NCBI GenBank assembly: GCA_027475525.1
Contig: JAMWFC010000032.1
Span: 2,232,001-2,296,000, forward strand
DNA: 64,000 bases
From: Macrolepiota albuminosa
Taxonomy: Eukaryota > Basidiomycota > Agaricomycetes > Agaricales > Agaricaceae
Direction: 5' to 3'
Shown here: piece after piece, positions 47,626-58,845 of the stretch
Layout: each line of letters begins with the position of its first letter
Position numbering within the stretch: position 1 is the first letter of the stretch
Made by a program: the position numbers and the translations under genes
Notes under the pieces: model-generated
Seen by the model: the letters and a program-made list of their open reading frames with translations, nothing else
Told to the model about the DNA's origin: nothing
Databases searched by the model: none

Positions 47626-50600
47626 TCATGCTTGAGCATTGTCTCCAATGTGATTGAACATGGCATGACCCTCTTGATACAGATTCCATCCATTGAATTT
47701 TTGGGGAGGGATATAGCATTCATAGAAGAAATACAGGCGTTCCCTTGGGAGATCCATAATCTTGCACAGCTCAGTAGTGGTTTTGAAATGCTCCTTTGCA
47801 CTTGACAAGTCTCCTTTGACTACAGCAATCTCACCAAGTGCTCTATATGAGCGGGTGCGTACAACTAATCTTGCAAGAGATATACTGATTTCAATTGTTT
47901 CACGGAAGTAATCCCCAGCTTTATCAAAGTTTCCATCTGCCAGTTCAACCATTCCAGCTGAGTAATACAGGTACAGAACATCCACATTGTTGCATTTGGT
48001 AGTGTGCTGAAAAAGAGAAAGAACCAATTCCTGAGCATGCTCTACATCACCCTCTTTTGCCAAGTACACAGCAAGTAAACCTTTCATTAAAATGCCAAAC
48101 CTTGTTAAATCAGGTTCAATCATATCAAGAAACTGTGCCCGTAATGTGTTTGACCTTGCATAGTCACCTCGTTGATCAGCCAGATCAGCCATCAGCATGA
48201 ACCATCTCTGATTGTTGCTTGCCTGTTCTTCCTCAAAAAAATGCTGTGCAACATCTAAGTGACCATTGTGGAGTTCAAGATATCCTGCAAACATATTTGT
48301 GTAAGAGAGGTCGAGTCGAATACGTTTTTGCTTGAGGGTGGACAGAAAGTTCAAGTAGCTTTGTATTGCACCAGGCCTTCCTTTGATTATATTGATGGTA
48401 ATTAGTATATGTTCAACTGCAGCCTTTGTTGTTGGGTGAGGTCTGAACAGGGTAGAAAGTCCTGAACAATTGTTTAGCGCTGTTGCAAGTAATTTCTCTG
48501 CAGTCTGGAGATTGCCTTGATCAAGATAACATAAAGCAAGCCAATAGTCAGCCCAAATGAGCTGATCCAAATCCTTAGCTTCAAGAGCGAGTGCCCGTGC
48601 TTGTGCATGTACGTTTTCAGCTTCTTCCCTTTGTCCGACCATATTAAAAAGCACAGAAATCCGAAGTAGACAAGTCGACTTGGCTTTTATGATACTTTTA
48701 GGTTTTTGGAACATTGGGACTGCAATGCAGAAATTCGTGCACAACACAGTATTATGGATTTTGCACAAATCCAAAGCAATTATAGTGGGGTGCAGAGAAA
48801 CCGGTCGTGGTCGATACATGTAGAGGACATACAAAAAATCATCTGTAGTTTGCAATACATCAAGAATTGTTTCGATGTTCCCGACAGTGTCCTGGAGCCA
48901 ATGATTAAGGACATGTTCAATGTTCATATCTTCTGCAAGAACAATTTGCCACTTGCAAATGTGTGAAGCATAATATCTCCTTAGTCCTTTCAACAATGGA
49001 CTCATTGAGGTATCCCTATGCTTATCCAATATGTAAAGGCGTATGGGAGCTAGAAGGGTGATGAAGTCACCATTTTGGTATGCAATGGATTGTTTGCACA
49101 GAGCATCTGTGCAGGTTTCAATGTTTGATACCCCGGGGGAAATGGCATGAAGACATGTATTGCTAATTCCTTGAGGAAGGAACGCAATGAGGTGCAAGAG
49201 ATGATGAACCATGTCGCCAAGTTTGGCAAAGGAGGGAGAATTGATGGACGTCTCAATTGTGATAGCAAGATTTTGGGATTTTCCATCTCCAGCCTTGAGT
49301 AAAGCTGCATGTTGACGATCCCATGCAGTAACAAGCTCTTGAGGGGACCATTTGTTCCGAAGTGCTGCTTGTGCAAGTAAATTAATTGAGAGAGGGTGGT
49401 ATTCAACGGAAGAGAGTAGTTTGGTAAGAATCGATTTTTCTATGGAAGGGTAGTATGCTTGAAAGGCTTCACATGCAGCGCTCTCTTCAAGAACAGGAAC
49501 CTCTAATCTAACCCAGCCAAGGTTTGGAGGCAATACCGTTGTGCGTGTGGTAATGAGGACGGCAACATTGTGCCTCGCACCGAAGTCATCAATGACATCT
49601 GCAATTCGTCCAGCATCAACAGGGGCATGCAAGAAGGTTTCAGCATTGTCAAGGACAAGGAGTGTGTCCGATGGCGAGATTGCCTTTAATATCAGGTTGT
49701 GAGCATTGACAGAAGTCGCTAATCCCATTGTTTTTGCAATCCGGTCAAGGAATGTTCCGTAATTCACCTGGCGAGCGTCAATATCATCAAATCGGACAAA
49801 ATACCTTTGACCTTGGAACCTGGAGGCGATTGTTTCTTCATTGAGAACAGCGCGAGCGATGGTACTTTTCCCAATGCCTCCTGGGCCAATGAGGGCAACT
49901 TGACGGCAATCAAGGAGAGACTGGGTGATACTCTGAACAAGATTGTCCCTTCCAAAAAAGACTACCGGCCGACTGGGTAGTACATCAGGTTCCCCAGGAT
50001 CCCTACAAAATAAATGAGCCCAATTTTTGTGGACGTTTGTCGGTGCATACGTCTGAGGATTTAAGTTGACTGCTGCACGAAACTCAGCCAGGAGTTTGTC
50101 AACTTTCATATTTGTCGACATGTTAAGTTGAGTCTGGATAAATTCTTCACATTCCAGTAAGGAACAAGTAAACCAAGTATAACTCACGTTAAAATGGGTT
50201 AGAAATCGGTTCAGCTCATCCTTCATTTTCACAATGGTCTCCTGGTTATTTGTAATGTCAAGGACATTTGACACTATATTCTTCTTGGCCTTTGCTTTCG
50301 CTGCATCTTGAATGGCGTCCAGCGAACTGAATACATCCACAACTTAAGATGTAATTGGACTAACAGTAGTAAGAGATAATCTGCACCTTTTGAGTTCGAT
50401 TAGTGCACCATGGACGGCGTCGTCAAGCTGCTGTTCGGATGTTTGGGAGGTAGCCCTCTCAAGGACACTGCTGATCCTCGTGCACCATGGACGGCGTCGT
50501 CAAGCTGCTGTTCGGATGTTTGGGAGGTAGCCCTCTCAAGGACACTGCTGATCCTCTGACATGTCTCTACAATCTCCTTAAAGTCATCACCATTTGCAAT

Positions 50601-51090
50601 GGTATTCTGAGGAAGATGTAAGATTGAATTCGATAGCGTGTTACATGGCTATACCTTGGCAATGCTGAGGATTCCGGCAAGAGCTACCAGCACTCCCTTG
50701 GCTATCGGCTCAGGTACTGCATTACTGGCCAGAGTGATTACATTTATTGTGTAATTCAAGGCTGACATTTTCTGGTCATGGCTTGGTTTCTTAAATCCTT
50801 GAAAGAGTGTCGCTTTTCTTTGCCCAACCTATTAGAAATAAGTGCAGGACATCCATCCAGGTAAAGGACTGAGCCAGCTACATACCCCAGCTATGTCAAC
50901 GTTACCCTCTCGAAGTGGCGGCATTCCAAGGCTTTCGTGTTGGTCAGTGGACATTGTAGTAACTCTGAGATGACGAAGCAAATGCTGTGCGTGGTAGATT
51001 TCAAGTGGCAGTGGATTGCCATGTGACTTTGCTATCAAGGCTGTTCTTGAGTATGGCAGTGTGTATTCGCCGAGTTTCGAGTTTGTGTCA
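47626..51090 (-). CDS. NLR-type STAND NTPase (NB-ARC with TPR-like tail)
   Basis: The main exon (50340-47626, 904 codons) has Walker A GPGGIGKST (residues 152-160), Walker B TLLVLDN (226-232), sensor TTR (264-266) and HPLSI (315-319), then a winged-helix-like part and about 450 residues of helical repeats (YWLALCYLDQGNLQTAEKLL, FRETIEISISLARL) typical of a TPR tail. Its first codon is GTG, so it is not the true start. Upstream exons read MSALNYTINVITLASNAVPE and EPIAKGVLVALAGILSIAK (50830-50640) and DFKEIVETCQRISSVLERAT (50600-50400), the helical N-terminal domain of fungal NLRs, and SHGNPLPLEIYHAQHLLRHL (51050-50880). Likely a cytosolic regulator in non-self or stress response. A 77-bp duplication at 50403 disturbs one upstream exon. 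Exact splicing and start codon unresolved. Confidence 0.85.
50403..50556. repeat. Exact 77-bp tandem duplication in an upstream NLR exon
   Basis: Unit gtgcaccatggacggcg ... ctgatcctc occurs twice. One unit encodes RISSVLERATSQTSEQQLDD in frame with its neighbour; two units shift the frame by 2. With one unit removed the conserved N-terminal domain reads through. Confidence 0.88.
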
Positions 51091-51164
51091 CAAAATTGTT
51101 TATAATCGTCATGATTGATGAACTAGTTCACCGATGGGAACAGCATGCGTAACGACGTTTTCAC

Positions 51165-51498
51165 ATAGTTATTCCAAGTTCACACAATTGGGAGAAGTGC
51201 TATAAGCCCTTGGATTTGGAAGAACCAAGTATCGAACACATCGTAAAAGTTTATATAGCTCCGGAGTTGGGAACACATGATATCGGGGATAACTGTTAGA
51301 ATAATCACGAGGTAGATCATACAAAAAGTAATGGGGAACGGAGAGAATTGGCTATTCCAGGAATTCTGCGCGTCGAAGCATATCTTCAAGGCCGAATGAA
51401 GCAGGAGTAGCTGGACAAGTGCGATTTTTCTTGCCGTAGGCGGGGATCTCGAAACTGTCAGGATTAGTGTCTGCAACTCGACGACTTTTAAGATTCAT
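51165..51498 (-). pseudogene. Small unknown reading frame with one nonsense codon
   Basis: From ATG at 51498: MNLKSRRVADTNPDSFEIPA, YGKKNRTCPATPASFGLEDM, LRRAEFLE, stop (TAG), PILSVPHYFLYDLPRDYSNS, YPRYHVFPTPELYKLLRCVR, then to a TAA near 51168. One G-to-A change (TGG to TAG) would explain the stop, giving about 109 codons. Family not recognised. It could also be a first exon of a gene upstream of, or fused to, the NLR gene. Confidence 0.3.
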
Positions 51499-52523
51499 TT
51501 TCTTCGTGAGGGACATTAGAACGTGCTTAGTTACGGACGGCGTCGCAATGAGGACGGAGGAGGGCGTTCTTCATGCTGCCCACGCGTCGTGGTTGACGCT
51601 CACCTTTTCGTTGACGATGGAATTCCGCAGAGTAACTGTGATGAATTTGCCGCGGAGTGTCCGATGGTTCCTACTCAGAGTCTTGAGTACGCCCGTCCTC
51701 ATACGCGTTCCAGCGTCCCACTTCCGGGCTGGATCGAAATGCCAAGCCCAGTGATGTCTGCCTCAAGTTCCCCCAAAATATACCGTAAGTTGGTGAAAAC
51801 TGTAAGCGTTGAAACACCCACCCCAAATCGTGTAATGACCGACCAGCAGAGCAGTAAGTGCATGAACAAGGGCAACGATCAATCTTTTGTACAGATAGAG
51901 CAGGCTCGGCCAGCACGAGATTTCGGAACGACTCCGAGATCCGTCCCATCAACGTCATAGCCTGCCATTGCTTTCCTCCGCCATCGATGACACATTTTCA
52001 AGCCGCGCGCATACATATGCATATACTAATCAAGATTTGAACACGAACTTCAGTAAATTTATTGAGCTCTTGTTGATGAGGCCTTCGTTCTCCGCCCATG
52101 CTTATCCATCGTCGCCATTTTTCTGGTCATAGTCGAGGAATTGAATAATTGATGTAATGGTGGTGTTGTGATGTTTATAAGTTGACGGGTTGGCCAGATA
52201 TAGCTTAAGTCAACGAGCAATGTGGCCCTGAGGAAAAACAATGCACAGCGCCCGTGCCGCCTGCTGAAGACCCCATGACAAAGTTCAGATCAGATCAAAA
52301 AGCAAGGCTAGCTGCACGCGTACGGCTGCTGTCCCCAAGATGAAGCGACTCTTACTATTTGCAGCATGTGCCGTGGCCTGCAGGACCATGGGACGCATTC
52401 AACTATGCGCCGCGCTCCAAAGACTGTCTATCCTGCGATCCATTCCTCCCACGGGATAGTGACAAATACACTGCTCATCAACAACTCGGGATCTGCCATG
52501 CTCTCCGGCAGCGGCTCGTGGGT
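51499..52523. other. Intergenic stretch; includes part of an inverted repeat pair
   Basis: A plus-strand open stretch (51523-51960, 145 codons) is CpG-rich but resembles no family; it ends inside 51872-51965, which is an inverted, diverged copy of 61766-61880 (shared cagcacgagatttcggaacg-like sequence). I leave the stretch uncalled. 51960-52523 has no gene. Confidence 0.45.
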
Positions 52524-52699
52524 CACTCCCAGTGAAAATGGGTTCTGGGGATTTCTGAGGCAGGAGCTCCTTTTCTGGTTCTGTCAGGTTCAATCCGACG
52601 CAATTCTGAAAATGTGTAGATCAAACCAAAATAGAATTTTGAGCTTGCGCATGAATCTAAATATGGAAATATGATCAGCTGTGAATATTGTGATCCACA

Positions 52700-52945
52700 T
52701 GCGGACCGCACTGGTAATCTTGTCCTATCTATCCACGCGCGGACCGTGCTCTGTAATCTTCTTCTATCCTATCACGCGCGGACCGTGCTCTGTAATCTTC
52801 TTCTATCCTATCACGCACGGACCGTGCTCTGTAATCTTATTCTATCCTATCCTATTGCACATGAATCTACATATAGAATAATGATCAGCTGTCGATATTG
52901 CGTGATCTACCACACTCGGACCGCGCCGGTATTATCATATCCACA
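52700..52945. repeat. Subterminal tandem repeats of the CACTA element
   Basis: Unit ggaccgtgctctgtaatct + tcttctatcctatcacgcgc, 39 bp, at 52741, 52780 and 52819, flanked on both sides (52650-52720 and 52857-52945) by a larger duplicated block (catgaatcta ... gatcagctgt ... cggaccg). CACTA elements commonly carry such subterminal repeats as transposase binding sites; that role here is inferred. Confidence 0.7.
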
Positions 52946-53023
52946 CAGACCACACCGTAATCTTATTCTATCTTATCCTATCCTTACACCTGTCTCTGTT
53001 ATTCCTGCCTTCACACCTCTGTT

Positions 53024-56000
53024 ATGCCCCCCAGAACTACAATTTGTGATTGCGAGATATGCCGTGGAGCAGAAGTGTCAACCAAGACAGCATGGAACCA
53101 TCGTGATCGGCCGAGATTTCAACCTACTCGCTTGTACACTTTATCTGAGTGGCTCCATGAGACAGAACAGTCCAAAATTGATGAGGCTGGACATGGTGAT
53201 AGTAGGAAAGTCAATGAGAATGATGATGGAGAAGATGCTGCAGTGGATACTGGGTCACGCAAGCGGCCTCGCATGGTGAGTATTTGTAAATCAGATATCA
53301 GATTCATGTTAATTTCAATGTGATGCAGCTTTCATCTAGTGGAAATGAGCATGACTTGGATATGATTGACAGTCAAATCAAACACTCAGAGCAGTTTACA
53401 CCAACTCAAGAATCTTTTCATGATGACAGTATGTGATGACTTTTTTGAACTAACTCTGGGATTTCATTATGATGATGCTCAATTAGACACATCTCCAAAT
53501 CAAGATTATGATGACAGCAGCTCTGAATCAGGTACTTCTAACTATGACTTTGATGATGACAATCTTGCTGTTACTGGTGCATTTGCACAGGAATTTTCAA
53601 ATGCATATGATTCAGATAGCAACCAGCCTATTATCTCATTTATTGAAGATAATGAAGAGCTACCTGAAGCTCACATCAACAGCCTTCACATCAGTCTTGA
53701 GTATATTCACCTGATACAAAATGCTACTCTAGATAATGGCAAACTTGATCAGGATACTATTGATCATCTTCAAAATCCTACTGCTGGGCCTATAACAATT
53801 CAGGATCCTGATGAACAGCTCTCTCTCTCAATATTTACTGCTACTAATGCCACTGAGTCAACATATAGTAGATGTCATAAAGCTATTCTTCAGCGGTATC
53901 CTGACAGTAATATGCTCACTTTTCACAAAGTGAAAAAGCTGGTTGCTGAAGTTAGTGGCATAGTCTCTATTACAGATGACATGTGCATAAACTCATGCCA
54001 TGCTTTTACTGGTCCCTTTGCTAAACATGATGCATGCACTATATGCAAAGAGCCTCATTATGATCCTGATCAGCTTGTAAAAAATGGTAGAAAAGTACCA
54101 CGACAACAGGCCTGCACTATTCCTCTTGGACCACAGATTCAGACATTACGCCGATCTCAGGAAGGAGCTGAACAAATGTGTTATCTTGATAGAAAAATAC
54201 AAAATGTGATTGAGCAAATCAATAATAGCCAGGATGATGGTGACATGATTTATGATGATATTTTCTGTGGCAGTGATTTTATTGAATTTGCTGAGCGCAT
54301 CAATATCACTAGTACAGACACTTTGATATCACTTTCAATTGATGGTGTGCAGTTATATCAGAACAAAAAATCAGACTGTTGGATTGCTATTTGGAAAGTT
54401 GAAAACTACTCACCTAATATCTGCTTTAAAGAGAAAAAAATATTTCCATGGACAGTTATACCAGGACCCAATAAACCTAAAATTATTGACTCTTATACTT
54501 TTCGAGGTCTCCATCATTTGTCAGCTCTCCAGCGTGAAAATGGTGGGCGTGGTCTAAAAATCTGGGATTCAAAAACACAAGACTTCATTTACTCTCGTAT
54601 TTTATTTGCTCTTGGCACAGCTGATGCTGTTGGAATTACTGAATTAGATGGTCGTGTTGGCCACCATGGAGCACAAGGTTGCCGCCTTGGCTGTGGTATG
54701 AAGGGGCACCATAAACCAAATAGTGGGCATTATTTTGCTGCACATCTTAAACCAAATGGTTATACTGTTCAGGATTGTAATCATCCTGATATCAATATTC
54801 GAAAACTTCAGCCTCTTTCTGCTGAAACTTACAAAGAGAATATTCGTACTCTTCTTAGCTCTGAAGATCAAGCTGCATATGAGCGCAATCGCAAACTTAC
54901 TGGTCTCAGTAAACTTAGCCTTTTGAGTGGTCTTGTTTCAGAATATTCACTTGCTGTACCTCAGTGCTTTCCTCTTGATTTGATGCACTTGATATCACTC
55001 AATATTCCAGAACTATTAATATCACTCTGGCATGGTACACTAAAACATTCAAGTGATGACTATTGGGAATGGGCTACACTTGTTGGAGATGTTTGGTCAG
55101 AACATGGAAAGCTTGTAGAAAATGCTACTCAATACTTTCCCTCATCTTTTCACCGGACTCCACGAAACCCAGCAGAGAAAATTTCCAGTGGTTACAAGGC
55201 TACTGAGTGGTTCATTTACATTTATGGACTTGGCCCTGCATTTTTCCGAGTTATTCTTCCACATCTATACTGGAAAAACTTTTGCAAGCTGGTAGCAGCA
55301 GTTCGGATCTTTATTCAGCGCCGCATAACTGGTCATCAGATTGCTGATGGATATTCTTTGATAATTCAATTCCTTGAAGAATATGAAAATATTTATTATC
55401 AACGACGAGTTGACCGCCTACAAATATGCCGACCATCAATACACACACTGACTCACCTAGCAAGTGAGACACTCCGTGTTGGACCTGGAGCATACTTCTC
55501 ACAATATACTATGGAGAGAACAATTGGCAGCCTTGGAAAAGAGATTTGTCAACCTTCAAATCCATTTGCAAACCTTTCTCATCGAGCTCTACTCTGCTGT
55601 CAATTTAATGCTCTTGTCAATTTATGTCCTGAACTTGATTTTATGAAACAAAGCTCTCAAACATCTGCTCCACCACCCTCTGAGCCTATTCTATTGTCTC
55701 ATCGGGATAAAAAGGCATGTGCACTTAAGAATGATGCTGAGCGCACTGTGATCTCAGAGACTCTTAATCTACTTGTTGTACAACGATGGGGCCGCATACA
55801 CTTGCCCAATGGCCAAATTGCACGCAGTGTTTTCAATGATGAAAATTGGACAAGGAAAACTTGGATCAGTAACAATGTTAAGGTATGAAGATATAAATAT
55901 TCAAGTCAGTACCTAATATGAGCTGAATAACTGATAATTTAGATCAATTTCAATGGGAGCATTACATATGCTCAAGTCCGGTTCTATTTTATTGTATTCA

Positions 56001-56299
56001 ATGACAGTGACTCAGACAATGAGATATCTAGCACAAACACGAATGAAGATTCTTTGCCAGTTCCATGGGCTCTTGTATCAGTATATTCAGATCCAGATCC
56101 AGCCATCCTACAAGATTCTCATGGCACAATCTGGGCATGCCAAGAGAGAGGAGACAATGGCCTGCAGGTGATTCGCGCTGCAGATATAATGTCTCTTGTA
56201 TCAATGCAGCCAATGCCAGCATTCTCAAATGAGCCACAGAATCTATGGTTTGTAGTTGAAAAGTCCAGCTTGGAGGAGGCCCAATTGGGAGAAGTATAA
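53024..56299 (+). CDS. Tnp2-family (Plavaka-type) transposase
   Basis: Four exons with GT-AG introns: 53024-53275, 53329-53428, 53487-55882, 55943-56299. The start ATG (53024) gives MPPRTTICDCEICRG with VSTKTAWNHRDRP, a Cys/His DNA-binding start of this family. After an acidic stretch come DACTICKEPHYDPDQL, LSIDGVQLYQNKKSDCWIAI (Asp codon at 54341), FRGLHHLSALQRENGGRGL, ITELDGRVGHHGAQGCRLGC, HYFAAHLKPNG, CFPLDLMHLISLNIPELLIS (second Asp) and YTMERTIGSLGKEI (Glu, near 55511). The last exon adds INFNGSITYAQVRFYF ... FVVEKSSLEEAQLGEV. All exons join in frame with no stop, so the protein may be functional. It would cut and paste the CACTA element. Confidence 0.88.
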
Positions 56300-56600
56300 A
56301 ATACTTACACAATTTTCAAAAGAAAAAAACATTATGCTGAAACAGTTAAAAATCAAAATACCAATCCAAGTCCTTCACAGTATGCAGTTCATTATATGCT
56401 CACCATGCCCTACATTATATGCTCTTCATGTACTCACCCTCCCAGAACATACATAAGCAAGTTAAGTAGTGCTGCAATCACTTACTGTACATCCACCAAT
56501 ATGTATATCTACAACCTATGTATCTACTGAATATGCTATTCTATTGCGCCTTGTTAAGTTGCATGTGGACCGTATGCAGACCAAGCTCCACGTCTCCGAT
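56300..56600. other. Spacer downstream of the transposase
   Basis: No gene. Contains a 'gcatgtggaccgtatgcagacc' type stretch (56559-56582) related to the subterminal repeat at the left end. Confidence 0.4.
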
Positions 56601-56639
56601 ATGCTAGAAATGAAAACGAAGTATTAGGCATAAAATTCC

Positions 56640-57598
56640 TAAGAACAAGCGAAGTTGATTTGACCTTGATGGCAGGATATATGTAATTGTCCCAATTTTC
56701 CAACAAGACGAGAATGAAGCTGGGTTTGTGCCCTCGAGCCTTAGAAAGACTTTCCTTAAAAGTTGATCTGATGCTTGCCGATAGGGATCAAGTGTGGACG
56801 TCGCGGTGGCATGGCAACCCCACTCCACTCCAATTTCCTCCGAAATCCTTGTACAAATTCCACCAACCTAGGATTGTTGGGACCAGAGACCATATTGTAA
56901 CCATCTCGTCATGGTGGGACAAGTTCCGAATCATTTGCGCTGTTTCCCTGTTATTCAACTTTCCGTAAGGTTGGCCTGGTATAATGTCACACAATTTAGC
57001 AGGGACCCAAACTTCTTTCTGTTGGCTTCCAAGGTTGGTGATGGGGAGATCAGCAGGGTGTTTGAGTCGGATGTTATATTCTGTTGACAGGGTCAGGGGA
57101 GTATATCAGACAAAGACGCAAACCTACTCTCATCCTGCCAAACGACTTCGGTAAAGTGGGCATAGCACCGTGAGAGCCACACAAGAAGTTTAGCGGAGCA
57201 TCAGAAAGGTTTCCTGGTATGATGAATGCCGTCGTGCAAACATTTCTAGGAAAAATCTACGGATCATAGTCTCGAGATTCCGCCTTTCCGCTCATGAAGC
57301 TGGCAGAAATGGTTAGATAAAATAGATACAAGTTGATGACCGTACTCTGTCAATCGAGCTAGGTTAAGCTCTCATTCGAACTTGATATAGGAAGCTTCAC
57401 AGAAAAGAAGGTAGCTCTCAATGTGATAGGAGTGCCTAGCGTTTCATATATGACTTTCAAAGACTTGAACGCCTTTACGAGCGAAGCATGACTGGCATCA
57501 TCAAGACATGGAAGTATATTAGCAGGAGAGTCCTCAGCGTAAATCACTGGGCCGCCGCCACGGCCACCGCGACCTGAATGGTCAGGCCTGTCCTCCAT
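56640..57598 (-). pseudogene. Argonaute fragment (N domain, PAZ/linker end, Mid start)
   Basis: Minus strand, three blocks in the correct order. 57598-57360: ATG, MEDRPDHSGRGGRGGGPVIY and YETLGTPITLRATFFSVKLP, the Gly/Arg-rich start and N domain of fungal Argonautes. 57078-56927: YNIRLKHPADLPITNLGSQQ, KEVWVPAKLCDIIPGQPY and GKLNNRETAQMIR, the PAZ end and linker 2, 50 residues without a stop. 56760-56640: TFKESLSKARGHKPSFILVL and LENWDNYIYPAIK, the start of Mid, ending at a possible GT donor. Most of PAZ and the whole PIWI (slicer) domain are missing, and intervening segments are frameshifted. It lies between two transposon genes on the opposite strand, so it was probably captured by the CACTA element. 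Confidence 0.8.
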
Positions 57599-57660
57599 TG
57601 GCGGGAATTTTCTTCACCTGTTCACAGACTAGCCGCTCCGAAGTGTGTCCCACGAAACAT

Positions 57661-58680
57661 TTAAATCCTCGCCATCCGGCTCACCCCTGCTCGTCTCCTT
57701 GTCATCGTCTCCTGGCAATCCCACGAGCTCCCTATGCAGGACTGGAAGGTGATTTGCATGTGGGATGAGGGCACCTGCCTTGTCGAACACAAACGGATGT
57801 GTATAACCTTGGAGTTTTGGACCTGTACTATGACTGCCGCAGACGCTGCTGCTGACTGTGCGGGCGTGTAGGTGTTGATATTTGTAGAGAGACGTGAGGA
57901 GATTGAGTGGAGAATGTGGACCATGGAGGAGACGCAGCGGGATGTGGCGGGTGAAGGAGGTGCTGGACGGTTTGGCATGAGAGGATTATTTGTGACTGGA
58001 GCGGGTGACTGGAGTGGGGAGAGGATTTCAATTGGTGACGGTACAGCTTCAGAGTTGTTTGTGACTCGATGGAAGTGAAAGAAGGGTCCTTGAATGTTTC
58101 CGATGGTGCTGCTGGCCACGGGCATTTCTCAGAGAGGGGAACCGCAAAGATGACTGCGGAACGTCGACAGGAAATCAGACAGTGTCCTGGGTGTCTCAGT
58201 TCTAAACATTTCATTGGGAATATAAAATTACAGTTGTCGCAGCGATAAAAAATGTTATACAGAGAGGAGTTCAGACCCAGTTCAAGACAGCTCAGTTCAA
58301 GCAGTATTCCCAAGAGAAGTCATCTGTAAGTCCAAGTGATACAAGTTAGAATAAGCTAGAATGCAGATGAAACAAGTTACCACAGCCAGGTTAGGCACAT
58401 TCACACGATAGACGAGTCGCCGTCCATCAGGAAAAAACTTGACATAAATAGGTGGTGATTGATTTATGTCGTATAGTGTGGATGATTCATCATTCATTGG
58501 AGTGTTCTGAGCACCTAGTAATAATCTAATAAAAATCAATACCTTTTGACACGATATGAAAAACTTGGAAAATAACCGAAGCTGTGCCAACTCCTCAAGA
58601 ACTCGTCGATAAGACAGATTTCCACTGGCCAAAAGAGTGTTGTGATCAATATCTTTTATCTGAGTTAGTGAGAGTGCCAT
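57661..58680 (-). CDS. Unknown protein(s) inside the CACTA element
   Basis: Two neighbouring minus-strand pieces. 58680-58297 starts MALSLTQIKDIDHNTLLASG, contains PPIYVKFFPDGRRLVYRVNV, and after LAV has a GTAACT...TTACAG intron, ending MTSLGNTA. Alternatively it continues into 58260-57828: RCDNCNFIFPMKCLELRHPG, HCLISCRRSAV (a Cys/His cluster) followed by Pro/Ser-rich disorder, with a second frame to 57661. No known family is recognised. It may be another gene of the element or a captured host fragment. Confidence 0.45.
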
Positions 58681-58845
58681 TGGAAAAGAATATGGTGTGT
58701 AGCGTGCATTGGCACAACTTATCACTGTGAGTTATATTGATCACGTGTATGATGACTTCTTGCAAGATGGCAATGATCTCAATATTTGACCACCATGGTT
58801 ATAAATTCTACTTCTGACTTTGTTTCCTCTCCTTCACTACCTCAT

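Noticed and set aside
50338..50340. Start codon of the NLR protein at 50340
   Set aside because: The codon is GTG, an in-frame stop lies just upstream, and conserved NLR N-terminal sequence continues in upstream exons, so this is an internal exon edge.
52741..52860. 39-bp tandem repeat considered as another assembly artefact
   Set aside because: Period differs, units vary, and position near a CACTA end fits a natural subterminal repeat.
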